DNA of 9,989 nt from Pseudolabrys sp. (GCA_019246455.1 JAFAQJ010000272.1:1-9989), one strand, 5' to 3'. Shown: positions 1 through 7,563, counted from the stretch's first letter. Made by a program: numbers and translations. Notes: generated by a model from the sequence alone, not told the origin.

Positions 1-3000
1 GCGTCACTTTCTCCGGCAGGCCAATCAGTTTCTGCGCCTGGGGCGACGGCGCGATCTCCTTCGAGGAACGCGGATAGATGCCGCCCCCTTCCGAGATCAG
101 CGACTTGTCGTAGTCCTGCCAGGACGAGCGCGGCAGGGCGAACATGCGCTCGCGTTCTTTGAAGGCGCGCTGCGGATCGGGATTGGGGTCGATGAAAATG
201 TCGCGGTGGTCGAACGCGGCGACGAGCTTGATCGTGCTCTCGCGCAGCATGCCGTTGCCGAACACGTCGCCCGACATGTCGCCGACGCCGGCCACCGTGA
301 ACGGCGTCTCGTGGATATTGACGTCCATCTCGCGGAAGTGGCGTTTGACGCTTTCCCAGGCGCCGCGCGCGGTGATGCCCATCACCTTGTGGTCGTAACC
401 GGCCGAGCCACCGGAGGCGAAGGCGTCGCCGAGCCAATAGCCGTGCTCGATGGCAAGACCGTTCGCGATGTCGGAGAAGGTTGCGGTGCCCTTGTCGGCG
501 GCGACCACGAGATAGGGATCGTCGCCCTCGTGCCGCACGATATTGTCGGGCGGCACGATCTTGCCATCGGCATCGATGTTGTCGGTGATGTCGAGCATCG
601 TGCCGATGAACAGCTTGTAGCTGGCGATACCCTCGGCCATGAACTGATCGCGCGTCGGATTTTTCGGCATCAGCTTCGGCACGAAGCCGCCTTTGGCGCC
701 GACCGGAACGATGACCGCGTTCTTGACCTGCTGGGCCTTCACGAGCCCTAGGATCTCGGTACGGAAATCCTGCGGCCGGTCCGACCAGCGGATGCCGCCG
801 CGCGCCACCTTGCCGAAGCGCAGGTGCACGCCTTCGACCCGCGGCGAGTAGACGAAAATCTCGTAGAGCGGGCGCGGCAGCGGCAGATCGGTGAGCTTGC
901 CGCTCTGGAATTTGATGGCGATCTGCGCCTTCGGCTGGCCGGCTTTGTCGAGCTGGTAGTAATTGGTGCGGATGCCGGATTGCACCGCATTGAGGAAATG
1001 CCGGACGATGCGGTCCTCGTCGAGGCTTTCCACCTGGCCGAGCGCTTCTTCGATGCGCGCAACGATGGCTTTCTCCTGCGCCTCGCGCTCCTTCTGTTTC
1101 GACGGATCAAACCGGGCGTGGAACAGCGCGACGATGTCGGCGGCGATCGCCGCGTGTTTCACCAACGTCGCCCACATATAGTCCTGCGAATACGGCACGC
1201 GGATTTGGCGCAGGAAACGCGAGATCGTTCGGATCAGCGCCACGTCGCGCCACATCAGATCGGCGGCAAGCGTCAGCGCATTATAGCCGTCGTTCTCTGC
1301 GCCACCGCGCATCACCATCATGAATGCGGTTTCAAGATGGGTCTTGCCGGCGAGCTCGATCACCTGACCGTCGGCGCGCCGCAGCAGCATCTCGTGAAAC
1401 CAGACCGGCTCGGCCGCGGTGTCGTTCGGCGTGATGCGGAAGGTGCGCTCGTCGACGACGCTGAAGCCCATGTTTTCCAGTACCGGGACGCGCTCCGACA
1501 GCGGCAGCGGCCGTGCGCAACTCCACACCTTGAGCCGCACCGATGCGTCGTCGTCATCGCGCGGCCGGTGCAGCTCGACGCCAAGCGGCCGCTCCGCGGT
1601 CAGCGCCTCGATGTGGCGGACGTCCTCGACCGCGGTATCAGGCCCGTAAGTGTCACGGTAGCCGGGGGAGAACGCCTCGCCGTACCGGAACGCAAGATCT
1701 TCCGCTTTGCCCGCGTCATAGACCTTGCCAAGCGCGTCGGCGAAAGCGTCGGGCCAGGTGCGCACGATTTCGGCGATATCGCGCTCGAGCGTCGCGCGAT
1801 CGACCTCGGGCGTCGTGCCGCTCGATCGCCCGATAATGAAGTGCACCCGCACCAGCGGGCCTTCCGGAAAAAATGGATAGAACGCCGAGACGTGACCAGC
1901 GAACACGTCGGCCAAATAGGCGCCGATCATTTCGCGGATATTGCTGTCGTATTGCTCGCGCCGCACGAACACCAGGACCGAGACAAAACGATGCAGTCGG
2001 TCGCGCCGCGCCAACACGCGCACGCGCGGATGTTCCTCGAGCTGCAGGATCGTCAGCGCGAATTCGAGCAGCGTATCCTCGTCGATCTGGAACAGCTCGT
2101 CGCGCGGATACTGATCGAGCACATTGGCAAGCGCCTTGCCCGAATGGCTCGATGAATCAAAACCGGTGCGCTGCTCGACGGCCGCGATCTTGCGCCGCAG
2201 CAGCGGGATTGAGCGCGCCGACCGCGTATAGGCGGTCGAGGTGAAGAGCCCGACGATACGTACTTCGCCAGCCAGTTTCCCGCTCGCATCGAAACGCTTG
2301 ATGCCGATGTAATCGAGATAGACGCGGCGGTGCACCAGCGATTTGACGTTGGCCTTGCTGACGATCAGCGGCTTGGGCTCGGCGAAGAACGCCATGATCT
2401 CCGGCGTGTATTCGAGCAGCTCGTTGCCGCGACGAAACACGCGCATCTCGGGATTGCTGAGAACGCCAAGAGCGCCTTCGGCAACCGGCTCCAGCACGCC
2501 GTCCTTGAAGACATAATCGCGCAGACCGAGGAAAGTGAAATTGTCGGCACGCAGCCATTCGAGGAAGGCCACGCCCTCCGCGACCTCGTCGGGCGGCAGC
2601 GGCGGAGGGTTGGATTTTTCCCGCGCTCCAATTTCATCAACCCGCACCAGCATCGCGCGCCAATCGCGCACGGCCAACCGCACCTGTTCAAGCACGACGC
2701 CGAGACCCTGCACGATCTCGGCGCGCCGTTCGGCGTCTTCAACCGGCGCGACGTGAATATGCATGAAACTTTCGCGGCGCGTGGCGCTCGCGCCTGGAGA
2801 ACCTTGCACGGCGGTGAGCGCGCCTTTGTCGTCGCGCTCGACGCCAAACACTGGGTGCAGAACCAAGCGGACCGGCAGCGCACGCGCATCGAGCTCGGCC
2901 AATACCGAGTCGACGAGGAAAGGCATGTCGTCGTTGAGAATTTCCACGATGCCGATCGAGCGCGCGTCATGACTCAGACGCCGTACGCTGAAGCGAATGG

Positions 3001-3271
3001 TCGGGCCCGACTTCCGGCGCTCGCTCAAGAATTGCCAGGCTTCCTCGGCCAAGGTCGCCAGATCCTCCGGTGCGTACCGGATCAAATCTTCGGGCACGGC
3101 GCGGCCGAACAGTTGTGCCGCGAAATTTTTCGGGATCGAGGGCCCGTGCTGGGCGAGCAGCGCGTCAGTGCGCTCGATCGCGATGCGCGCGGCTGCTTCC
3201 TCGCTGATGACAGAAGGATCGGACGCGGGCGACTCCGCCTGCGCGAGCGCGGAGGACTTAGTTTCCAGCAT
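1..3271 (-). CDS. gdhZ: NAD-specific glutamate dehydrogenase, large (180-kDa) class, N-terminal part
   Basis: Catalyses oxidative deamination of L-glutamate to 2-oxoglutarate and ammonium with NAD+, normally the catabolic route for glutamate in the cytoplasm. One continuous minus-strand frame gives 1090 codons and runs off the left edge; family members are about 1600 residues, so roughly the last third is missing. The first ~700 residues match the long ACT-like regulatory region of this class. The catalytic core follows: RGGIRWSDR near residues 824-832, GAKGGF at 858-863 with the conserved lysine, ADKGTATFSDIAN near 925-937, and the nucleotide-binding stretch GVGDMSGDVFGNGML at 995-1009. ATG at 3271 is the first possible start because an in-frame TAA lies 21 bases upstream; there is no clear Shine-Dalgarno, only an A/G-rich GAAAAG. 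The gene diverges from the AhpD-like gene. The symbol follows Caulobacter gdhZ; Pseudomonas calls the class gdhB. Family assignment is very secure. Confidence 0.96.
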   Translation of the reverse strand, partial: MLETKSSALAQAESPASDPSVISEEAAARIAIERTDALLAQHGPSIPKNFAAQLFGRAVPEDLIRYAPEDLATLAEEAWQFLSERRKSGPTIRFSVRRLSHDARSIGIVEILNDDMPFLVDSVLAELDARALPVRLVLHPVFGVERDDKGALTAVQGSPGASATRRESFMHIHVAPVEDAERRAEIVQGLGVVLEQVRLAVRDWRAMLVRVDEIGAREKSNPPPLPPDEVAEGVAFLEWLRADNFTFLGLRDYVFKDGVLEPVAEGALGVLSNPEMRVFRRGNELLEYTPEIMAFFAEPKPLIVSKANVKSLVHRRVYLDYIGIKRFDASGKLAGEVRIVGLFTSTAYTRSARSIPLLRRKIAAVEQRTGFDSSSHSGKALANVLDQYPRDELFQIDEDTLLEFALTILQLEEHPRVRVLARRDRLHRFVSVLVFVRREQYDSNIREMIGAYLADVFAGHVSAFYPFFPEGPLVRVHFIIGRSSGTTPEVDRATLERDIAEIVRTWPDAFADALGKVYDAGKAEDLAFRYGEAFSPGYRDTYGPDTAVEDVRHIEALTAERPLGVELHRPRDDDDASVRLKVWSCARPLPLSERVPVLENMGFSVVDERTFRITPNDTAAEPVWFHEMLLRRADGQVIELAGKTHLETAFMMVMRGGAENDGYNALTLAADLMWRDVALIRTISRFLRQIRVPYSQDYMWATLVKHAAIAADIVALFHARFDPSKQKEREAQEKAIVARIEEALGQVESLDEDRIVRHFLNAVQSGIRTNYYQLDKAGQPKAQIAIKFQSGKLTDLPLPRPLYEIFVYSPRVEGVHLRFGKVARGGIRWSDRPQDFRTEILGLVKAQQVKNAVIVPVGAKGGFVPKLMPKNPTRDQFMAEGIASYKLFIGTMLDITDNIDADGKIVPPDNIVRHEGDDPYLVVAADKGTATFSDIANGLAIEHGYWLGDAFASGGSAGYDHKVMGITARGAWESVKRHFREMDVNIHETPFTVAGVGDMSGDVFGNGMLRESTIKLVAAFDHRDIFIDPNPDPQRAFKERERMFALPRSSWQDYDKSLISEGGGIYPRSSKEIAPSPQAQKLIGLPEKVT

Positions 3272-3475
3272 GGCTTTTCGCGAACCCGGTTATGCCGCCA
3301 TGAGCAAGCGACTGACCATAACGCGCTCATGACAGGCTTGACGACCCTTTGCGGACGTCGCCCGCTACGGACTTTAAGTTACTGAGCGCAAAGATGGAAT
3401 CACCTCCGCGCGAGCGTTCCACCGCCTCCTCGAACCGTGTAGGCTTGCCGTCGGGGAAGAGACGCAGGGACGGCA
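3272..3475. other. Divergent intergenic region between the dehydrogenase and the AhpD-like gene
   Basis: These 204 bases separate two divergently transcribed genes and must carry both promoters unless the rightward group is read from elsewhere. I see an imperfect inverted repeat at 3299-3331 (listed separately) and a plus-strand CTTGAC at 3337-3342 that resembles an alphaproteobacterial -35 but has no convincing -10 at 16-18 bases. A second weak plus-strand pair is TTGCGG (3349-3354), 17 bases, CTTTAA (3372-3377). No credible minus-strand promoter was found by eye. Short frames here lack a homologous-looking product. An AGGGA ribosome binding site for the rightward gene sits at 3466-3470. Confidence 0.5.
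3299..3331. repeat. Imperfect inverted repeat upstream of the glutamate dehydrogenase
   Basis: The outer arms are a perfect 7-base inverted pair, CATGAGC (3299-3305) and GCTCATG (3325-3331). After a two-base AA bulge the pairing continues for three more bases (GCG 3308-3310 with CGC 3322-3324) around an 11-base loop. The element begins 28 bases upstream of the dehydrogenase ATG. It could be a dyad operator or a hairpin in the mRNA leader. The sequence shows the symmetry only; function is inference. Confidence 0.45.
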
Positions 3476-4225
3476 ATGGCCAAAATCAGCAAGAAAACCA
3501 AAACCAAGGCCGTAGCGGCCAGAAGCAGTGCAAAAACTGCGTCGAAGATCAGTTCCAAGGTCGGAGCACGCGCAACTGTCGCCGGGAAGAAATCAACCCT
3601 GAAACCGACCTTGACCGCGATCAAAGGCGGCAGGGCTGTGGCAGCACCCGCGGCGCCCGCCGACGATATGCCGGTGATGGCGCTCAATTTGCCGCCGGTG
3701 AGGCTGTCACCGGCAATGTCGGCGTATTTCAAGAAGTGTCAGGAAAAACTCGGCTTCGTGCCGAACGTGTTGCTCGCCTACGCCTTCGACAACGCCAAGC
3801 TCGAGACGTTCGCGGCGATGTACAACGACCTAATGCTTGGTGAATCCGGTTTGTCGAAGCTCGAGCGCGAGATGATCGCGGTCGCGGTGTCGTCCCAGAA
3901 CCGCTGCTACTACTGCCTCACCGCGCACGGCGCCGCAGTCCGCCAATATTCCGGCAATCCACTGCTTGGCGAGCACCTGGTGATGAATTATCGCGTGGCG
4001 CGGCTCAACAAGCGCCAGCGCGCGATGCTCGATTTCGCGGTGAAGCTCACGCAATCGCCGTGGGCCGTCGAGGAGGGGGATCGCGAACGATTGCGGCGCG
4101 CCGACTTCACCGACCGCGACATCTGGGACATTTCCGCGATTGCCGCGTTCTTCAACATGAGCAATCGCGTGGCGTCGGCGACCGACATGCGGCCCAACGC
4201 GATCTATCATTCACTCGCGCGCTAA
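3476..4225 (+). CDS. AhpD-like (carboxymuconolactone decarboxylase family) peroxidase-related protein with a Lys/Ala-rich N-terminal tail
   Basis: The 249-residue product has a C-terminal part (from about residue 65) matching the uncharacterised peroxidase-related branch of the CMD/AhpD superfamily, which uses a redox cysteine pair against peroxides. The full AhpD signature E-x11-C-x2-C-x3-H is present: E132, C144, C147, H151. The odd part is residues 1-55: about 12 lysines and 3 arginines among Ala, Ser and Thr, with no acidic residue, resembling a histone H1 or HU C-terminal tail. The long start is favoured because AGGGA ends five bases before ATG 3476, whereas the internal ATG at 3668 (residue 65, MPVMALNLPP), where a usual-length homologue would begin, has no visible ribosome binding site. 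No signal peptide is seen, so it is probably cytoplasmic. The gamma-glutamyltransferase gene follows 26-32 bases later and is probably co-transcribed. The physiological substrate is unknown. Confidence 0.88.
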   Translation: MAKISKKTKTKAVAARSSAKTASKISSKVGARATVAGKKSTLKPTLTAIKGGRAVAAPAAPADDMPVMALNLPPVRLSPAMSAYFKKCQEKLGFVPNVLLAYAFDNAKLETFAAMYNDLMLGESGLSKLEREMIAVAVSSQNRCYYCLTAHGAAVRQYSGNPLLGEHLVMNYRVARLNKRQRAMLDFAVKLTQSPWAVEEGDRERLRRADFTDRDIWDISAIAAFFNMSNRVASATDMRPNAIYHSLAR

Positions 4226-4257
4226 CGCTCGCAGCATTGTCATTGCCAGGCATGGCG

Positions 4258-5988
4258 ATGTTGAAAACCACCGGTGTCGTTGTCGGATTGAGCGTTGCGC
4301 TGGTCGCCGGCGCGCTCGCGCAATCGCGGCCCAATCTCGAAACCACGCTGCGGACCATTCCCGCCGTCACGCCGGTCACGACGCAACACGGCATGGTGGT
4401 GGCGCAGGAAAAACGGGCGGCGACGATCGGCGCGGATATCCTCAAGCGTGGCGGGAACGCCATTGATGCGGCCGTCGCCACCGGCTTCGCGCTTGCGGTC
4501 AGCTATCCACGCGCGGGCAATCTCGGCGGTGGCGGGTTCATGGTGATCCACCTCAAAAGCGGTGACAACGTCGCGATCGATTACCGCGAGAGCGCACCGG
4601 TCGCCGCGACCCCAACGATGTTTCTCGACGCGCAGGGAAATCCAGATCCCGCGAAGTCGCGCGACAGCGGCCTCGCGGTCGGAGTGCCCGGGACGGTCGC
4701 CGGGCTGGCGCTGGCGCTGGCGAAGTACGGTTCCGGCAAATTTTCGTTGGCCGACCTGATCGCGCCGGCGCTCACCATGGCGCGCAACGGCGTCGACATT
4801 ACCGACGACACGGCGGATTCGCTGCCCGCCGCCGAACAGCGGCTGCGCCGCTGGCCATCGAGCCGGTCAGTGTTCATCAACAGCGATGGCAGCGTCATGG
4901 GTGCTGGGCAAAGCCTCGTCCAACCCGACCTTGCAGCAACGCTAGAAGCCATTACCGAACGCGGACCGCAGGCGTTCTACGAGGGACCGATCGCCGAGAA
5001 AATCGCTGCGGCCGTCCGTAGCGCCGGCGGCATCATGACGGCGGACGACTTGAAAAACTATGCGCCGGTCGTGCGCGCGCCGGTGACGGCGCGTTACCGC
5101 GGCTACGACATCGTCTCGATGCCACCGCCATCCTCCGGCGGCACCATTCTGATCGAGATGCTCAACATCCTCGAAGGCTACGATCTCGCCGCGCTTGGCG
5201 CTGGTTCACCGCAGGCCCTGCACCTTGAGATCGAGACGATGAAGCGTGCTTATGCCGATCGCGCCGTGTTTCTCGGCGATCCCGACGCCGTGAACGTACC
5301 GCTCAAAGGCCTGACGTCGAAAAAATACGCCGAGACATTACGCGCGACGATCGGCAACAAGGCCACGCCAGCGGCGGACATTCGCACCGGCGATCCCAAG
5401 TCGCATGAGGGTGACAACACCACACATTTCTCAGTGATCGACGGTGACGGCAACGCAGTGAGCAATACCTACACGCTCAACTTCTCTTACGGGCTTGGGT
5501 TGGTCGCGGAAGGCACTGGCGTTCTGCTCAATAACGAACTCGACGACTTCACGGCAAAGCCGGGCGCCGCGAACGCCTTTGGGCTTATCCAGTATGAGGC
5601 GAACCTGCCCGGTCCGAACAAGCGGCCGCTGTCGTCCATGACCCCGACCATTGTGCTCAAGGATGGGAAACCGGTCATCATCACCGGCACACCGGGTGGC
5701 AGCCGCATCATCTCTACGACGATGCAAGTGATCGTGAACGCGATCGATTTCAAAATGCCGATCAACCACGCGGTTGGCGCGCCACGGTTGCATCACCAAT
5801 GGCAGCCGGACGAAGTCGTCGTCGAGCCCAGCTTTGCTGATGAGACGTTGGAAACGCTACGCCAGCGCGGTCACAACGTGACGATACGCCCACCCGCTTC
5901 TTCCGCCAATTCGATCGCCGCGACGCCGGAAGGCTTTGTCGGCGCCCCGGACAGCCGCACCCGCGGCGCGCTGGCGGCGGGCTATTGA
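4258..5988 (+). CDS. ggt: Gamma-glutamyltransferase (glutathione hydrolase) precursor
   Basis: Cleaves the gamma-glutamyl bond of glutathione and related compounds, transferring the glutamyl group to water or an acceptor; an Ntn-hydrolase that self-cleaves into two subunits. From ATG 4258 it is 576 residues, close to the ~580 usual for the family. It begins with a signal peptide (M1-A21, hydrophobic core, cleavage expected after ALA), so it acts in the periplasm. The nucleophile is Thr388 in NTTHFSV, so processing should fall between N387 and T388. Substrate residues are conserved: Arg110 in DYRESAP, NNELDDF, PLSSM at 457-461 and TPGGSR with G480-G481. The C terminus GALAAGY is typical. ATG 4252, two codons earlier, is an alternative; 4258 is preferred because AGG at 4248-4250 is then seven bases away. 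The frame is open further upstream over the preceding gene, but that part is not GGT-like. It sits between the AhpD-like and YbaK-like genes, all on the plus strand. Confidence 0.96.
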   Translation: MLKTTGVVVGLSVALVAGALAQSRPNLETTLRTIPAVTPVTTQHGMVVAQEKRAATIGADILKRGGNAIDAAVATGFALAVSYPRAGNLGGGGFMVIHLKSGDNVAIDYRESAPVAATPTMFLDAQGNPDPAKSRDSGLAVGVPGTVAGLALALAKYGSGKFSLADLIAPALTMARNGVDITDDTADSLPAAEQRLRRWPSSRSVFINSDGSVMGAGQSLVQPDLAATLEAITERGPQAFYEGPIAEKIAAAVRSAGGIMTADDLKNYAPVVRAPVTARYRGYDIVSMPPPSSGGTILIEMLNILEGYDLAALGAGSPQALHLEIETMKRAYADRAVFLGDPDAVNVPLKGLTSKKYAETLRATIGNKATPAADIRTGDPKSHEGDNTTHFSVIDGDGNAVSNTYTLNFSYGLGLVAEGTGVLLNNELDDFTAKPGAANAFGLIQYEANLPGPNKRPLSSMTPTIVLKDGKPVIITGTPGGSRIISTTMQVIVNAIDFKMPINHAVGAPRLHHQWQPDEVVVEPSFADETLETLRQRGHNVTIRPPASSANSIAATPEGFVGAPDSRTRGALAAGY

Positions 5989-5990
5989 CG

Positions 5991-6458
5991 ATGAGCGACT
6001 CGGTCGAACGGGTGCGCGCCGCGCTGACCTCTGCGGGACATCCCGACACCATCGCGATGTTTCCGGACGGCACGCGAACCGCGCAGGACGCCGCAAACGC
6101 GGTCGGCTGCGCAGTTGCGCAGATCGCGAAATCGATCGTGTTCCGCGCCGGTGAGCGCGTCGTGCTGGCGATCGCATCGGGGGCGAACCGTGTCGATCCA
6201 GGGAAAGTTTCGGTGGCGGCCGGCCAGAATGTGAAGCCGGCCGAGGGCCGGTGGGTGCGCGACACGACGGGCTTTGCAATCGGCGGCGTCGCCCCCGTCG
6301 GTCATCTCGCTATGCCGCTGATTCTCATCGACGCGGATCTGATGGCGCTCGAAACGGTGTGGGCTGCCGCTGGAACTCCGCGACATGTGTTCCGCACGAC
6401 CGCTCAGGATCTCGCGCGGATCACCCAAGGCAGGGTGGCTGATATCAAGCAGGATTGA
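5991..6458 (+). CDS. YbaK/EbsC-family aminoacyl-tRNA deacylase
   Basis: A 155-residue single-domain protein of the YbaK/ProX superfamily, free-standing editing enzymes that hydrolyse wrongly charged aminoacyl-tRNAs in the cytoplasm. Supporting motifs are DGTRTAQDAANAVGC (26-40), QIAKSIVF with the conserved lysine K47 (44-51), and the glycine-rich GFAIGGVAPVGH loop (94-105). ATG 5991 lies two bases after the ggt stop; an in-frame TTG at 5985 overlaps that stop and is a less likely start. The near-contact suggests translational coupling to ggt, since only a weak GGCGGCGGG-like purine stretch precedes it. It is clearly different from the ProXp-ala-type gene at 6994 (no NLFL or HPLTNT motifs), so a separate specificity is likely. 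The actual mischarged substrate cannot be told from sequence. Its stop lies six bases from the 3' end of the convergent tRNA-Gly gene. Confidence 0.92.
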   Translation: MSDSVERVRAALTSAGHPDTIAMFPDGTRTAQDAANAVGCAVAQIAKSIVFRAGERVVLAIASGANRVDPGKVSVAAGQNVKPAEGRWVRDTTGFAIGGVAPVGHLAMPLILIDADLMALETVWAAAGTPRHVFRTTAQDLARITQGRVADIKQD

Positions 6459-6464
6459 GAAAAT

Positions 6465-6539
<75 letters not shown>

Positions 6540-6577
6540 ATCCGTGGGAAAGGCAGAGCAATCAAGCATCTGCCGCC

Positions 6578-6610
6578 AATGACGTTCCTATAGCCATATG
6601 GGGCGTCATT
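6578..6610. repeat. Inverted repeat around the tRNA-Gly promoter; possible plus-strand terminator
   Basis: Arms AATGACG (6578-6584) and CGTCATT (6604-6610) are perfectly complementary. In plus-strand RNA the stem extends through two G-U pairs and two C-G pairs (TTCC 6585-6588 with GGGG 6600-6603) to about 11 base pairs. The downstream arm runs into four T (6609-6612), so it could end transcripts of the AhpD-ggt-ybaK-like group after they cross the tRNA antisense. On the minus strand the inner pairs become C-A mismatches, so a DNA-level operator role around the tRNA -10 is the other possibility. A second overlapping pairing GGGGCG/CGCCCC (6600-6605, 6618-6623) also exists. Confidence 0.35.
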
Positions 6611-6616
6611 TTGCAA
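6588..6616 (-). promoter_or_regulatory. Candidate promoter of tRNA-Gly(GCC)
   Basis: On the minus strand TTGCAA (6616-6611) and CTATAG (6593-6588) are separated by exactly 17 bases. This fits the alphaproteobacterial housekeeping pattern of a TTG-rich -35 and a CTATAT-like -10 (5 of 6). Transcription would begin near 6581, giving a leader of about 40 bases to be trimmed by RNase P before the mature 5' end at 6539. The -10 lies inside the loop of the inverted repeat at 6578-6610. Both hexamers are themselves palindromic, so orientation is inferred from the tRNA. Confidence 0.45.
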
Positions 6617-6634
6617 CCGCCCCGAAAATCAAGG

Positions 6635-6910
6635 TTAGCGGTGGGCTTTGTGGCGCCGCCGAAGCGGCGCAGGCACGTCGACCCAACGCGGATTGAGCCC
6701 GCAGACGCCGCGATCACCACTGACCACGTGAGGCCGACATTCCTCGATCGAGAAATACGAGCAATCCTCGATCTCTTCGCCCAAGCCGTAATGGTATTTC
6801 GCGCACCACGGTCCTTCGCGATAGGTCGGCATCATCGATGCGCTCGCCGATGACGCCGAGACAACCATCGCCAGTCCCGTCGCGCTCAACAGCTGAAATA
6901 ACTTCTTCAT
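6635..6910 (-). CDS. Small secreted DUF3551-like protein
   Basis: A 91-residue protein with a clear signal peptide: MKKLF start, hydrophobic stretch, and an alanine/serine-rich end with cleavage likely near SASA (residues 21-25). The mature part holds PWCAKY and four cysteines (C36, C50, C58, C70) with the pattern PWCA...C...IEEC...GVCGLNP. This is the layout of DUF3551, a small exported family common in Bradyrhizobium and relatives, whose function is unknown. Four cysteines allow two disulphides in the periplasm. The C terminus is strongly basic (RRRHKAHR). AAGAGG seven bases before ATG 6910 is a good ribosome binding site. It is divergent from prdX across 83 bases and lies upstream of tRNA-Gly on the same strand, with nothing coding between. 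Family call is from remembered motif pattern. Confidence 0.82.
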   Translation of the reverse strand: MKKLFQLLSATGLAMVVSASSASASMMPTYREGPWCAKYHYGLGEEIEDCSYFSIEECRPHVVSGDRGVCGLNPRWVDVPAPLRRRHKAHR

Positions 6911-6993
6911 GAGCCGGCCTCTTAAGGAGACTTCGCCACAGGCTCGTCCCTGCTACATTAAACCCGACCGAAAGCAAACGGTTTCACTCCGCA
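6911..6993. promoter_or_regulatory. Divergent promoter region between the DUF3551-like gene and prdX
   Basis: These 83 bases must start both genes. On the minus strand a -10-like TTTAAT (6962-6957, 5 of 6 to TATAAT) would place a start about 40 bases before the DUF3551-like ATG, but no good -35 is visible. On the plus strand CTACAT (6953-6958) preceded at 16 bases by CTTCGC (6931-6936) is a weak alphaproteobacterial-type match for prdX. The two -10 candidates overlap, so the two directions might compete. Assigned by eye only. Confidence 0.25.
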
Positions 6994-7509
6994 ATGGCCG
7001 TTACCCCCGAACAGCTTTTTGCCTATCTCGACGATCTTGGCATCGCGCACAAGACCGTCTCCCATCCGCCACTGTTTACGGTCGAGCAGTCGCGCGAGTT
7101 GCGCGGGCAAATTCCCGGCGGGCATACCAAGAACCTTTTCCTGCGCGACAAAGATAATGCGCTGTTTCTGGTGGTCGCGCTGGAAGATGCCAAAATTGAT
7201 CTCAAGACCCTACATCACAAGCTCGGCGCCGGTCGTTTTTCATTCGGCTCGGCCAATCTGATGATGGACGTGCTCGGCGTCGAACCAGGCTCGGTGACGC
7301 CATTCGGCGTTATCAACGACACCGAGGGGCGCCTCACGGTGGTGCTCGATCAGCCTATGATGGAAGAGAGCATCCTCAACTACCACCCGCTCACCAACAC
7401 CATGACGACCGGTATTGGTCGCGACGATCTCTACAAATTCCTGGAGTCGACCGGTCATCCCCCGCGTGTTTTGCGTATTTCAGAGCGTGGCGCAGGGACG
7501 GGGCGATAG
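6994..7509 (+). CDS. prdX: ProXp-ala-type prolyl-tRNA editing protein (PrdX family)
   Basis: A 171-residue free-standing editing protein of the YbaK superfamily. Characterised ProXp-ala members deacylate Ala-tRNA(Pro) made by prolyl-tRNA synthetase lacking its own editing domain, which is usual in alphaproteobacteria. Motifs: HPPLFTVEQS (24-33), GGHTKNLFLRDK with K46 and N47 (42-53), LGVEPGSVTPFGVIND (94-109) and NYHPLTNTMTTGI (129-141), all characteristic of this branch rather than of YbaK. Length is typical. ATG 6994 is supported by the MAVTPEQLFAYLDDLGI opening that aligns with family N termini; the ribosome binding site is weak. It is divergent from the DUF3551-like gene and followed 54 bases later by cnoX. 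The second superfamily member in this window, at 5991, is only distantly similar. Confidence 0.93.
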   Translation: MAVTPEQLFAYLDDLGIAHKTVSHPPLFTVEQSRELRGQIPGGHTKNLFLRDKDNALFLVVALEDAKIDLKTLHHKLGAGRFSFGSANLMMDVLGVEPGSVTPFGVINDTEGRLTVVLDQPMMEESILNYHPLTNTMTTGIGRDDLYKFLESTGHPPRVLRISERGAGTGR

Positions 7510-7563
7510 GCATTTGCAATCGGACCGACAATGCCCAATTAATCGGGAAACGGAACCCGGGCT

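Noticed and set aside
824..2155. Long plus-strand open frame of 443 codons, and similar frames at 206-751 and 2330-3385
   Set aside because: They lie antisense to the continuous glutamate dehydrogenase frame, which carries all the catalytic motifs. Their products are Arg/His/Asp-rich with no recognisable domain; GC-rich codon use makes such antisense frames common.
3400..3732. Minus-strand frame with an apparent transmembrane stretch (LLLAATALVLVFLLILAIAV)
   Set aside because: The hydrophobic run is simply the complement of the Lys/Ala-rich codons of the AhpD-like tail on the plus strand, so it is not evidence for a membrane protein.
4060..4257. Upstream extension of the ggt frame
   Set aside because: It overlaps the AhpD-like gene in another frame, and placing it first would bury the clear signal peptide that begins at 4252/4258.
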